A stretch of DNA of 64,000 nt from Silene latifolia (taxonomy: Eukaryota > Streptophyta > Magnoliopsida > Caryophyllales > Caryophyllaceae). The stretch's first letter is position 1. Every line of letters begins with the position of its first letter. A program made the position numbers and the translations under genes. The DNA lies in the NCBI RefSeq assembly GCF_048544455.1, contig NC_133538.1, forward strand, positions 6,416,658-6,480,657, written 5' to 3'. Under the pieces are notes generated by a model. It did no database searches. It was not told the origin of the DNA and saw nothing but the letters and a program-made list of their open reading frames with translations. Shown in pieces: positions 44,455 to 55,559 of this stretch.

Positions 44455-46053
44455 ATGGCAAGGACAAAGGGTGCAACAAAGGCACCAAAGGCAAAGGCTC
44501 TCTCTCAAAGACAAAAAGCTCTCCAAACAAAGAAAGCTTTGGCAATGGTGGTATCAACACCAAATTTGGAAGTGCAACAACAACAACAACAAACTTCTAT
44601 GGGAGCATCACCTTCTACTCCGGTAATCGATCAACTCTTGCATTATCCGGAGGTAACTTTTATTTCCGATACCCATAGAAAGACATTTGCCAAGTTTGCT
44701 ATGAAATCAATTCAATCCACCAAATTCATATGTAAAGATGCTTTGGAGAAATTGGGTGTTCTTGAACAAACAAAAGCCTTTTTCAATGCCATGGGTTTGA
44801 AGAAATTGTTTGAAACAAAGGAATTGACATACCCTTCCCTTGTCTTGGAATTCTTAAGTTCTTTCAAAGTCACCAAAGTTGAGAATAGGGAAAATCTTGA
44901 GTTTCGTCTAGCTAACATTAGTAGACGCATTACCTTTAAGGAATTGGGTGAAATTTTGGGTCTTAGCGATGAATCGAGATATTTTAAGCATTATGGAAAG
45001 TATGACCCCGAGCCTCTTTGGGAGGCAATCTCCGGGAAGAAATTTGATGATTTTCATGCTTGTCGTGCTCTTTTGGTCCATCATCTGGGCATAAGAGTAT
45101 GGCACAAAGTTGTGGGAAATACCATAATTGCTAGGAAAGACACCAATCATTTCACAAGACTTGATTTTATTCTCCTTGAATCGGCTTTGAATATCGGAAG
45201 AATCCATACCAAGCCTTTCAATTCTTTGAGGCTATTGGTTGATAGATGGCTCCATGTTGATAGTGGGAAGAAGGGTACAACCGTTATTGTTAATGGCGGC
45301 CTAGTCACGGTCCTTGCCAAGCACTTTGATCCTAATTTCAATAAGGATAGCAAGTACAAGGCAAAGGAAGGTGGCCATCTTATTGATATGCCTATCATGA
45401 TTAACAAGTTCAAGTGGGTTGCTCAAAAACCCCTTGACACCAAGTGTGGATGGCTTACTAGTGAGGCTCGATCATTCACTTTACCCGCAAAGATTTGTCG
45501 TCTAAGTGTCCACCGGACCAACTATCTACTTCCCCTATCCGAAGAAGCCGAGTACATCATTCAACAACAAAAGGGTGATCATGAAACTCCCTCCTCTTCC
45601 ATTGTTATACCGCCTTACCCCTTTGTGTATGAAGAGTTCAAACCGCAAGGAGTTGAAATTGGGAAAGACTATGTCACTCTTCTTATGCAAGCCATGCACA
45701 AGCAAGCTTATGAAGATCGGAAGAATGCTTATTTGGCTCAATATCCTCCCCTCTTACATTTAGCTAGGCAAGGACTCCTTGATCCATCTTGTCCTTTGCC
45801 TAGTTGGGCGGATAAAGAAGCCTTGTTTCCGGGTGCATCTAGGGACGTGGTGGAAGACAATGAGGTTGTTGGAAATGGTGAAGAAATTGATGATAATATT
45901 GAGGAAGAAGCAAGTGGAGATGGAGAAAGAGATGGTGAAGATGATGATGAGCAAGATAATGAAGAAAGTGATGAAGAAAGTGCCAAGGAAAGTGGCAATG
46001 TGACCACTTCTCATGAGGGAAGTGATGATGATGATAGCATGATGGAAGACTAG
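44455..46053 (+). CDS. Gypsy-D second ORF, Athila ORF1 / plant transposon protein type
   Basis: 532 codons, intact. The N-terminus is basic (MARTKGATKAPKAKALSQRQ), followed by a Gln run. The core (about residues 60-330) contains YPSLVLEFLSSFKV, EFRLANISRRITFKELGEILGL and FDDFHACRALLVHHLGIRVWHKVVG. The last 60 residues are very acidic (EEASGDGERDGEDDDEQ). It is homologous over the core to the Gypsy-E ORF at 51949. From memory this is the Athila ORF1 / putative plant transposon protein family, whose role is unknown. I see no signal peptide or membrane span, so I do not call it env-like. The basic and acidic ends suggest a nucleic-acid or chromatin role, which is speculation. Confidence 0.85.
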   Translation: MARTKGATKAPKAKALSQRQKALQTKKALAMVVSTPNLEVQQQQQQTSMGASPSTPVIDQLLHYPEVTFISDTHRKTFAKFAMKSIQSTKFICKDALEKLGVLEQTKAFFNAMGLKKLFETKELTYPSLVLEFLSSFKVTKVENRENLEFRLANISRRITFKELGEILGLSDESRYFKHYGKYDPEPLWEAISGKKFDDFHACRALLVHHLGIRVWHKVVGNTIIARKDTNHFTRLDFILLESALNIGRIHTKPFNSLRLLVDRWLHVDSGKKGTTVIVNGGLVTVLAKHFDPNFNKDSKYKAKEGGHLIDMPIMINKFKWVAQKPLDTKCGWLTSEARSFTLPAKICRLSVHRTNYLLPLSEEAEYIIQQQKGDHETPSSSIVIPPYPFVYEEFKPQGVEIGKDYVTLLMQAMHKQAYEDRKNAYLAQYPPLLHLARQGLLDPSCPLPSWADKEALFPGASRDVVEDNEVVGNGEEIDDNIEEEASGDGERDGEDDDEQDNEESDEESAKESGNVTTSHEGSDDDDSMMED

Positions 46054-48003
46054 CCTTGGAGACTCCTACACTCCCATGGTTTGTCTATATCTCTTTGTAT
46101 TTTATTTCATTTTGATCATTGTTGGTTTAGTCCTAGCAACATCAAAGGACTCACACCTCGGTACCATTGAGGTGTTCTTTATTGTTCCCATTTGTAAAAT
46201 CCAAAATGACAATCTAGTCTCATGCATAGCATAGTGTGTGCATGAACTACCCCAATGCTTTGACATTAGCAATAGTGTCTTATTTGGTTTGGGGAAGTTA
46301 ATGCATACACAACTGGAGGTAATCTAAATTATCCTCTCCGTCATAACAAAAACCATGCATCATGTAGTATAGCTTAGTGTAGAATTGCATTTAGTATAGA
46401 AATCATGCATCATCTTTGCATAATTTCCATCATTTTGGCCATTGAGGACAATGCCCATATTAGTGTGAGGATGGGAATTCTAACACTTAACTTTTATTCA
46501 AAAAACCCATAAAAATTGAAAAATTTCAAAAATCATAAAAATTGAAAAAATTGAAAAACCAAAAACAAGTTCATTTCCTTTGTATATATTGTCTTGTATA
46601 TATTGTGTTTGTTTATCCTTGTTCACTTTGATTGACTACGCCACATCCGAGACATGAGGATATTGAAGACCGCATGGTATGATCTTTCCAATCTCCTTTT
46701 TCCTCTTTATGTTAATGACTATGTGGCTTTATTTTGATTGATGCGGTAAAAACAATGTGAATTTAGGATTGCATTTAGTTTATATGGCATATTAGTTGGT
46801 AGAATCATTTGCATTAGGATGTGTATATGTTAGTTGCATCATGGCATGTAGTTGCATGTTAGAAAAATTTTGCGAAACCGTCTATTTGGGAAGCTTGACA
46901 AGTATATATAGGCCCTAGTAGATGCTTTTTATTCTTAAGACTTTGCTTGTTAGAATGCTTGTAAAACACCCTAGGATGTGTCATGCTAGTATCCTTTGAC
47001 CCATGGTTTAAGGCCTAGTGAAGAGTACCTTGTGGTGTGATAACTCCTTGGCTACCGTTTATTCCAAGGTGACCCTTGAAACCATGCATACATCTATCAT
47101 TCATCCATGTTCTACCACATTTTTGTCATCAAAGGGAATGGGCACAAAAATAAATCAATTTGAGTTCAATGAATTGAAAAGTGAAAGAAAGTTTGCAAAA
47201 ATGCATCAAATGAAAAGAGGAGCAAAAATAGAACTCCTAAGCTTCAAATACAAGGCACCCTCGTTACTAATTGGGGTGACTTTGAAAATGTTCAAAAAAA
47301 GAAATGCAAAAAAGTTGTCAAGTATTGAAAAGCCAAAAATCAAAAAGAAATGGCAAGAAAGTGTTCTCAAATGTCAAATGCCAAATGAAATTGGGGGGGA
47401 AAAAAAAAACAAAAGCAAACTCCCAAAATGAAACTCAAATATCTATTGATCCCTTTATCCATCGTATCCATTTTTGTGCATGGTAGAGAGGGGACGACCC
47501 TTCTTCTTGTCTAGGCAAGAGGGGGAATTCCGCGATCCTCCAGTGTTTCTAACACCATAGGGAGTCTACTCTTGACAAAAGCATTTAACGATTGAGGACA
47601 AAGGTACCCTAGCTTGACACAACTTGGAGGTGATTTATTGGTATCCTTCTAGGCTTAGTAGTTTGAACAAATTGCATCTATGAAGGATTGTGTACCCTTG
47701 AATTGCTTCCCCTGTAGATAATTTCCGCCACTTAGATGAGGAAAGTGGCTATTCTTTTTGTAGATGCATCCATTATGTGATTTTATGTGCTTTAATGTTT
47801 GGATGTGTCGCCATTTTGGCAAGACCCACCTTGCCTTGCAAGAAGGCATCCTACCTCATGGTTGTCTTGTTGTGAGTTGAAGGGGCGGAGTGAGACCCGC
47901 TAATTGTCTCATATCGGCTATTATTATTAGGATAGGTTAGTTTTGGTCCTAGTCTTTGTCACCTCTTTACTCGGGACGAGCAAAGGTTCGGTTTGGGGAT
48001 ATT
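46054..48003 (+). other. Gypsy-D 3' region, repeated in Gypsy-E and -F
   Basis: About 1.95 kb, clearly similar to 53485-55559 (direct) and 57174-59240 (inverted). It has A/T-rich aaaaattgaaaaa repeats (46500-46570) and ends in a polypurine tract (ggttcggtttggggatatt, about 47985-48003). The frame at 47018-47431 is not kept open in the other copies and is probably not a gene. Confidence 0.85.
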
Positions 48004-49679
48004 TGATGTGAACATTATTTGCGCACATTTAGTCCCCTAATTGAGCCTATTTTGCATACTATTATAGCATTTTATGGCCATTTTATCCGTCAAAACCTTC
48101 CTATTTGCTTTTCTATCGCATTTCATATGTTTTGTAGAAAAGGAGATAATAAGGCGGAAATTCCAGTCTTTCGTGCACATTTGGAAGCTACTTGACGATA
48201 TTAGATGGACTAGTATGAAGAGGAAGCAAGGACTAAAGACCAATCCCGCAAGAATAAAATGGAAATGAGCAAAAAGGGAAGAAAAGAAGAAGAACCACTG
48301 CTGAAGAACAATCCGAGCGGATTGTCTCAAATCCGCCCGTCTCCACTAAACAATCCGAGCGTCCGCTCGAAATCCGCTCGGATTCATCCACCCGAATCCG
48401 CCCGGATTCTCTTGAATCCGCTCGGATTCCTTTGCCAGATTCCGCCCGTCCCGACTCCAATACGCACGGACTCTTTGACAGCATGATTTCGTTCTTCAAG
48501 CTTTCAAGAAAGACTCCCTTCCTTCAAGAAATACCGGAGTCTCCCTGCTCAAATCTCAAAAGTGTAATTACTAGTTTAGCCCTTAGTTAACCCTAATGCA
48601 TCCACCTAATTTCCACTATAAATACCCCATCTTTGTAATTAATCAAGTGTGGGGTTTTTAGGAGGAAACTCTCTTAGATTAGATTAGGAGTAGATTAGAA
48701 TAGATTACTCTTTAATCTTTCCACAAATTACACATTAATCGCTCTTTAATTATTGTTCAAGTTTATTATTCAAGTTTATTATTGGGTAATTGAAGATTAT
48801 TGGGTTATTATTGGGAGATTGACAACCTTCCATCAATCAATCAAGTTTCTTCTATTATTCTTTGCTTTATTATTTGGATCACCTTAAGTTGGTATAATTC
48901 TTTTACTCTTTAATCTTTATTGTTCATTTCTTCATTCTGTTATCATGTTTATACTTGTCGTGATGATTGACACCATTAATGACATGTTTCCCATGATAAT
49001 GAGTGAGTAGTTTCTTTAGCTAGGATTAATGGGTAATTAGGGAAAACCAACATGGGATTGATTCATGCTTAATCTAATATGTTTTCATGATTAAATTGCT
49101 TGCTTGTTGTGATGTCAACTTTATGCACATGTTATGTTTGATGAAATGCCAAGCCTATGAATCCTTGCATTTACAAACATCTCTTATCTACTCAACTTGA
49201 CTTGTAAGATATAAACCAACTCGAGTCTTGTTAGACCATGCATAGAAGTTGATTAGGAGGAAAGTAAGTCGACTTGTAGGTGTTGTGCAATCTAATCGAT
49301 TCGGCTCCGGGACCCAACTCTTCCTAAGAACCGTAAGATATAACCCAACTCGGTTCCTCCACAACATTAATTTCTTGCAACCTTGTAAACATGTTTGTAT
49401 GATCAACACCATGAATCCCCTATGACCCCATGATATCCTAGCACTTTTAATCATTTGTTTACATCTTTCCCTTTATTGCTTGTTTTACCTTATTGTTTGC
49501 ATTAGTCTAGACACAACTACAAACCCAAACAAATCGTGACACTAGCATAAATTGAGATAGATAGACTTAGAACCCAAAGCACACCGTCCCATGGATCGAC
49601 CTCGACTTACCGCTAACTAGTAGTTTGTTGAGTATTATAAATGTGTTTGATTGGATGAGTGACGACATCAACCGGATCA
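48004..49679 (+). mobile_element. LTR shared by Gypsy-D (3') and Gypsy-E (5')
   Basis: TGATGTGAAC...ACCGGATCA, 1676 bp. A polypurine tract touches its left side and an Asp-tRNA primer site (TGGCGCCGTTGCCGGGG, 49683-49699) its right side, so it works positionally as both a 3' and a 5' LTR. Array 48309-48472; TATA box tataaatacccc at 48617-48628. Confidence 0.9.
48309..48472. repeat. AATCCGNNCGGATT array, shared LTR
   Basis: Full palindromes (aatccgagcggatt, aatccgctcggatt twice, aatccgcccggatt) and half units (aatccgcccgtc, aatccgagcgtcc). The array ends about 145 bp before the TATA box. Confidence 0.9.
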
Positions 49680-49835
49680 AAATGGCGCCGTTGCCGGGGA
49701 TGGTGCTATGTGATTAAGTTCTTACTTGTTTGTCTATTTTGATTTTGCTTTAACCTTGAGGAACTTGTTCCTCAAGGATTGTTCTTACTTTTTTCGTGTA
49801 GTTTCCGTGTTTGTAGTTATCTCCTTGTCTTAGTT

Positions 49836-51173
49836 ATGATGACTCAAGACATGTGTTATGGAGTATGTGGTGGATCTTTTGAGTATGACTATGGGTATGG
49901 GGAGTTTGAGGAGCAAGTCAACACAAACCTACCTTACTATTTGTACAATGAAAATCCTAACCACTACCCCGATTTTTCCCACCAAAATTACCACACCCAA
50001 TATCAACAACAACCACCCACTCAATACCCGTTTCACAATGAAATTCAAATACCACAATACAACCATTTTCACACCCACCCACAACAAAGAAACGAACCTA
50101 TTCAAAACATGATCCTCCAAATGATGGGAGACCAACAAAACTTCTTCAAGCAAATGCTAGAAGAGAGCCGAAAAGAAGAAGATGTTCTTAAAAACATCGC
50201 TATCCAAAGAAAGGAATTGGGGATTCAAATTGCCCAATTAAAAGAATTCCACGCAATCACTCACCACCGTTCTTTGGATATTGAGCATAAATGCGAGTTT
50301 GAAGTAGTGACTTTTGACATAGAAGATGAGAAGTGGGAGGAGCCAAGTTCCTTGAGCTCTTGTGACTATGAGAGTGTTGTGTTTGATGAGGAAGACATGA
50401 GGTTGAGCAAACCAAATGTTCTTAACCTTTGTGAGTATGAGGGTGTGTCCTTTAATGTGAACATTGAGGTGTTGGAAAAAGAGCTAAATGAAGCCCCCAT
50501 TCATGATCTACGTGAAGATAGCAACAATGATGATGAACCTAGAGGAGGGATTCACAAAATCACCTTGCTTGAGGAGCCTATCCTTGAGACATTTGAGATA
50601 CCCTATCATGAAGAAGAACGTCCTTCCTTTATCCTTCATGAAGACCACTCGGCACCTATCATGGAGCCAATGATCATTGAAGAGGATATGTTAGATCTTC
50701 TTCAAAAAGCCAAAGTGTCTTACAAGAGTTATTTGGTGAAAAAGCTCAAAGAGAAAATTGCTCGTGAGGCTACTTGTGAAGATTTGGCACCCATAATCTC
50801 AACTCCCATGGTATCCGATCATCAAAGTCATGAAAATTCCCCTTCCACCTTGGAAGGATTGAAAAATCAAAATGCTATCGTCATCACCAAAATTGAAGAA
50901 GAAGTTGGTAAGTGGAAGTCCCCGGATGGAAATGAACCACACTTCATGCTTAATCTTAACAAGAATCATGGATGTATTTACTTAAAGCATTGGGAAAGCC
51001 CTAACACTAAGGAGGAGACAAGAAAAAGAACATTCTACAAGCCTCCTTGGCCAAATTTCATTTTCAATTGGAGCAACCCATACTTATGCTTGTTTGGAGC
51101 TTGTTCACAAGCTTTTGACCTTTTGTTGAGAGCCTTGAGCTCTATGGATAGGAATTGTTACAAATTGAACTAG
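49836..51173 (+). CDS. Gypsy-E first ORF, unusual gag-derived protein without capsid or protease
   Basis: 445 codons from the ATG pair at 49836; an upstream TTG in frame is unlikely to be used. The Tyr/Asn/Gln-rich N-terminus (residues about 10-90) and the coiled segment QQNFFKQMLEESRKEEDVL line up with the part of Gypsy-D gag after its zinc knuckle (QQEFFTQMQKDSQAKDTTI). The middle is acidic with repeated CDYESVVFDEED / CEYEGVSFN units. The C-terminus has a Trp-rich stretch (KPPWPNFIFNWSNPYL) and QAFDLLLRAL, matching the Gypsy-D tail QAFDYFFKVL. Capsid, knuckle and protease are absent, yet the frame is clean. The DNA after its stop (tttggtggagtcct) also matches Gypsy-D. Function unknown. Confidence 0.8.
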   Translation: MMTQDMCYGVCGGSFEYDYGYGEFEEQVNTNLPYYLYNENPNHYPDFSHQNYHTQYQQQPPTQYPFHNEIQIPQYNHFHTHPQQRNEPIQNMILQMMGDQQNFFKQMLEESRKEEDVLKNIAIQRKELGIQIAQLKEFHAITHHRSLDIEHKCEFEVVTFDIEDEKWEEPSSLSSCDYESVVFDEEDMRLSKPNVLNLCEYEGVSFNVNIEVLEKELNEAPIHDLREDSNNDDEPRGGIHKITLLEEPILETFEIPYHEEERPSFILHEDHSAPIMEPMIIEEDMLDLLQKAKVSYKSYLVKKLKEKIAREATCEDLAPIISTPMVSDHQSHENSPSTLEGLKNQNAIVITKIEEEVGKWKSPDGNEPHFMLNLNKNHGCIYLKHWESPNTKEETRKRTFYKPPWPNFIFNWSNPYLCLFGACSQAFDLLLRALSSMDRNCYKLN

Positions 51174-51948
51174 TTTGGTGGAGTCCTACCTCAAACCACC
51201 ATTTGTAAGATATTTCTTGAAACCTTTTATTTTGTATAATAGTGTACATTTTACTTTTGCATTTAATTTCTTGCATGAGAGAGGAGAGAGAGAGAGTCAT
51301 CTTACATGTTTCCTAAGCAAATTTCAGAAAAAGATAAGGAAAAAGAGAAAATCAGTGAAAAAGGGGTTTATCATTTCACGAAAGAAGAAAGAAGAAGGAG
51401 AAAGAAGCGAGACGCTCGGATCAAGTAAATCCGCCCGTCCAGGGCCCGCGAAAAGAAAAGTTGAAATCGAGGAAGAATCCGAGCGGATTCAAAGAAATCC
51501 GCCCGTCCCGCATAATCCGTCCGTCTTCTTCACGGGGCGCCCGTCCCGTATGACGTCCCGTAAGCAAGATTTTAATCGTGCGCGAATCCGTGCGGACTAT
51601 CAACAATCCGCCCGTCCTAATTAAAGACGTCCGTCCCATGCAAAATCCGCCCGTCTTTTCCCCTCGCTTCTCAACCAAGGAATTTCTCTGTTCTACAATC
51701 CGTGCGGATTCTACAAAAGACGCCCGTCTTCCCCATCGAGAATCCGCCCGTCCCGACTGCAATCTGCTCGGATTGCACTTTTCATGCGGATAAAACGGGT
51801 TAGGTCCAACCCTATCCGTTCGGATTCCCTACTTCTTCTATATAATCACCCCCCTTCTCCCTCATTTCCTCATCTTACCAAACCCTAAAACACTCTCTTC
51901 AATCCTCAAAATCACCTTCACATCCTCAAAAACACTCCCATCACCAAC
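51174..51948 (+). promoter_or_regulatory. Gypsy-E inter-ORF region with array and internal TATA box
   Basis: 51427-51830 is a dense AATCCGNNCGGATT / ccgcccgtc array. Right after it come ttctatataatcacc (about 51836-51850), then a C/T/A-rich stretch containing aaaccctaaaaca that looks like a plant 5' UTR, and the ATG at 51949. The frames on both strands across the array look fortuitous. Confidence 0.65.
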
Positions 51949-53484
51949 ATGAGCTCCAAGGGAAAGGCCAAGAAATTGATTGAATCAATCGGGAAGAAGC
52001 GCAAAGGATCAACCTCTTCAACACCACGAGATGTGATAATGAGGGGAGGTATTGAACAACTCAACAACTTCCAAGAAGTGATCTTCCTATCCGACGACCA
52101 CCGCGAAAAATTCGTCGAGCTTCTAGGTAAGAAATACGAGCCTACTCAATTTGTTGACAATAGGGTGTTGGAAATCCTTATGATAAGGTACCCTACCGAG
52201 ATGTTCTTTAATGGCCTAGGCATTGGGAACTTTTTCCATGCTCATGAAGAGACTTACCTTAGCCTCACCCTTGAATTCTTGAGTAGCCTTCGCATTATGG
52301 CGGATGCCCGCAACAATTTAGGCATGGAGTTTAGGTTATGCAACCGAGACCATGTTCTTTCTCTTGAGGAATTTGCCTATGTTTTCGGTCTTGAAATACC
52401 CACCAACTATACCGAAAAGCCCGATAATTTTAATGTGGATTTTCTTTGGAAAGCTATCTCCGGGAGGAACTTTACCAATATAAAGCGTTGCTATACATTT
52501 GCTATCCAACATCCGGTGATTCGATTCACCGAGCGCTTTGTAGCCGGGTGCATCAATGGGAGGTACGAGCAAGATCGGTGTACTCTCATCGACTTAACTT
52601 TTCTTGAGTCTTATTTGAATGTTCGAGCGGTGAGGCGTTATAATTTCAATACGCCACTTGAGATACTCACTAGGTTCCATGACTTTGCTCAAGGGACATC
52701 TCAACTTAAGACCTTCGTGATGGGAGGTCTAATTACAATTTTGGTTAAACACCTTTGTCCCGGGTTCAATGCCCGAGGAACCTATATTCCTCTTGAAGGG
52801 AGGACTTTGATTGATGAGCACACCATCTTCTATAGTCACCGATGGTGCAACTACACTCAAGATGGGAGTGTGGAATGGTACACCAAGGGTTGCACTTCGA
52901 TGATCCTTGAAGGATGGAAGATACCGGGCATTGACCCAAGATTGAGTCCATACTCTCCTCCACCAAGCTACCTCCTTGATATCCAAATTCTTGAAAATCC
53001 CCCTCAAAGGGAAGAGCCACGCCGTCAACCACCCCGTGGAGGGCCGGGTATACAAATGCGCCCACCTTCCTACGTCCCTATCCCACCTTACCTCACTCCA
53101 TATACCGAATTTCAGCCGGCAATCCCCAATACCCCGGGTATTAATGATTTGATGGCACTCATGAATAGAGTGGACCTTGGGGTGCATAAAGGGAGGGAAG
53201 ACAACTACTTAGCCCTCTACCCCCAATACTATAACATGGCTCAACAAGGGTGTATTGACCCCAATGGTCCTAAGCCCTCTTGGGCACAACCGGAGCTCTT
53301 GTTCCCAAATTATGGGGACCAAACTTGGAGTCGCGGCGATGGAGGGCATTCTAGCCAAGGTGGAGGGTACTCGGGACAAGGAGGAGATTTTGACCAAGGA
53401 GGATATTGGGGCCAAGCACCCGGACATGATCAAGCCGGAAGCTCTCATGGTTATGGCTACGACCAAGATGAGGATGACGAGTGA
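51949..53484 (+). CDS. Gypsy-E second ORF, Athila ORF1 / plant transposon protein type
   Basis: 511 codons, intact. The N-terminus is basic (GKAKKLIESIGKKRKGS). The core has YLSLTLEFLSSLRI, MEFRLCNRDHVLSLEEFAYVFGL, DFLWKAISGRNF and LIDLTFLESYLNV. A Pro-rich region (QPPRGGPGIQMRPPSYVPIPP) follows, and a Gly/Gln-rich C-terminus (SSQGGGYSGQGGDFDQGGYW) ends DQDEDDE. Its core is homologous to the Gypsy-D ORF at 44455, but the tail differs: Gly-rich here, acidic there. A nearly identical partial copy is in Gypsy-F (59241-60471). The clean frame in both copies suggests recent function or recent copying. Role unknown. Confidence 0.87.
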   Translation: MSSKGKAKKLIESIGKKRKGSTSSTPRDVIMRGGIEQLNNFQEVIFLSDDHREKFVELLGKKYEPTQFVDNRVLEILMIRYPTEMFFNGLGIGNFFHAHEETYLSLTLEFLSSLRIMADARNNLGMEFRLCNRDHVLSLEEFAYVFGLEIPTNYTEKPDNFNVDFLWKAISGRNFTNIKRCYTFAIQHPVIRFTERFVAGCINGRYEQDRCTLIDLTFLESYLNVRAVRRYNFNTPLEILTRFHDFAQGTSQLKTFVMGGLITILVKHLCPGFNARGTYIPLEGRTLIDEHTIFYSHRWCNYTQDGSVEWYTKGCTSMILEGWKIPGIDPRLSPYSPPPSYLLDIQILENPPQREEPRRQPPRGGPGIQMRPPSYVPIPPYLTPYTEFQPAIPNTPGINDLMALMNRVDLGVHKGREDNYLALYPQYYNMAQQGCIDPNGPKPSWAQPELLFPNYGDQTWSRGDGGHSSQGGGYSGQGGDFDQGGYWGQAPGHDQAGSSHGYGYDQDEDDE

Positions 53485-55559
53485 AAGGGGCCTACTTCAC
53501 CACTTCCACTTGTATGATACCCATCTCTCCCTCTCTCTTTTGCATTTACATTGCATTTAGTGTAGCTTTTGCATACATTTGTATTATATTTCATATTGCA
53601 TCTACATTAGTTAGTTCATATAATATAGTTGCATTGTAATATAATTCCTGTAGATAGTTGCATATAGACTAGAATTCATGCATAGTCACTAATGACCAAT
53701 CCTATTCTTTTCTACACTAGAAATAGTGTTTAAATCGGTTTGGGGAGGTTTGATCATAGGTGACCATAGTTTACTAGAAATCATGCATCATATAGTATAG
53801 TTTACATTGCATTCATTTGTTATATATCTCATATAGAATTGCATTTAGTTAGACCATGCATTCATTCATATCATATCATTGCATTTAATCAAAAAAAAAA
53901 AAAATTCAAAAACATGTATCTCCTTTTTATTCCTACTCCTACATGTACATTGAGGACAATGTCCAAAATAAAGTGGGGGATGGGAATTTATATTCCAAAA
54001 ATGCATAAAAATTGAAAAATTTCGAAAAATCACAAAAATATGTCTTTTAATTTCATAAAATCAAAAACCATAAAAATTTGAAAAATTGAAAAATCCAAAA
54101 ACAAGTTCATTTCCTTTATAGTGTAGACATGTATATATTATTGTATATATTGTGTTTGTTCATCCTTTTTCACATTGATTGACTACGCCACATCCGAGAC
54201 ATGAGGATATTGAAGACCGCATGGTATGATCTTTCCAATCTCCTTTTTCCTCTTTATGTTAATGACTATGTGGCTTTATTTTGAATGATGCGGTATAACA
54301 ATGTGAACTTAGGACTTGCATTTAGTTTACATGACATATTAGTTGGTAGAATCATTTGCATTAGGATGTTTATATGCTAGTTGCATCATGGCATGTAGTT
54401 TGCATGTTAGAAAAATTTTGCGAAACCGTCTACTTGGGAAGCTTGACAAGTGTATATAGGCCCTAGTAGATGCTTTTTCTTCTTAAGACTTTGCTTGTTA
54501 GAATACTTGTAAAACACCCTAGGATGTGTCATGCTAGTATCCCTTGACCCATGGATTAAGGCCTAGTCAAGAGTACCTTGTGGTGTGATAACTCCTTGGC
54601 TACCGTTTATTCCAAGGTGACCCTTGAAACCATGCATGCATCCATCCATCATTCATCCATGTTCTACCACATTTTGTCATCAAAGGGAATGGGCACAAAA
54701 AGAAATCAATTTGAGTTCAATGAAATGAAAAGAAAAAGAAGAAGTTTGCAAAAAATGCATCAAATGAAAAGAGGAGCAAAAATAGAACTCCTAAGCTTCA
54801 AATACAAGGCACCCTCGTTACTAATTGGGGTGACTTTGAAAATGTTCAAAAAGAAATGCAAAGAAAAGTTGAAAGTTGTCAAGTGTTGAAATGCCAAAAA
54901 TCAAAAAGAAATGGCAAAGAAAGTGTTCTCAAATGTCAAATGCCACAAGAAATTGGGGGGAAAAACAACAATGAAAGCAAACTCCCAAAATGAAACTCAA
55001 ATACTATCGATCCCTTTTCCATCTTATCCATTTTTGTGCATGGTAGAGAGGGGACGACCCTTCTTCTTGTCTAGGCAAGAGGGGGAATTCCGCGATCCTC
55101 CAGTGTTTCTAACGCCATAGGAGTCTACTCTTGACAAAAGCATTTAACGATTGAGGACAAAGGTACCCTAGCTTGACACAACTTGGAGGTGATTTATTGG
55201 TATCCTTCTAGGCTTAGTAGTTTGAAGAAATTGCATCTATGAAGGAGTGTGTACCCTTGAATTGCTTCCCTTGTAGATAATTTCCGCCACTTAGATGAGG
55301 AAAGTGGCTATTCTTTTGTAGATGCATCCATTACTTGATTTTGTGTGCTTAATGATTGGATGTGTCGCCATTTTGGCAAGACCCACCTTGCCATGCAAGA
55401 AGGCATCCTACCTCATGGTTGTCTTGTTGTGAGTTGGAGGGGCGGAGTGAGACCCGCTAATTGTCTCATATCGGCTATGTTAGTAGGATAGTTTAAATAA
55501 AGGTCTAGTTTTAGTCACCTCTTTACTCGGGACGAGTAAAGGTTCGGTTTGGGGATATT
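53485..55559 (+). other. Gypsy-E 3' region and polypurine tract
   Basis: Direct counterpart of 46054-48003, with the same aaaaattgaaaaa stretch and the same polypurine end (about 55541-55559). No gene; frames at 54578-54889 and 54911-55120 do not match the reading of the other copies. Confidence 0.85.

Noticed and set aside
47018..47431. 137-codon ORF in the Gypsy-D 3' region
   Set aside because: The matching regions in Gypsy-E (54578) and Gypsy-F (58149) read differently and are broken; the sequence is A-rich.
48037..48330. 97-codon minus-strand ORF in the LTR, repeated at 55593-55886
   Set aside because: Antisense of the LTR start; copies are alike only because LTRs are alike.
44455..53484. 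Calling the second ORFs envelope-like genes
   Set aside because: Athila relatives are often said to have env-like ORFs, but I see no signal peptide, membrane span or cleavage site in either protein.
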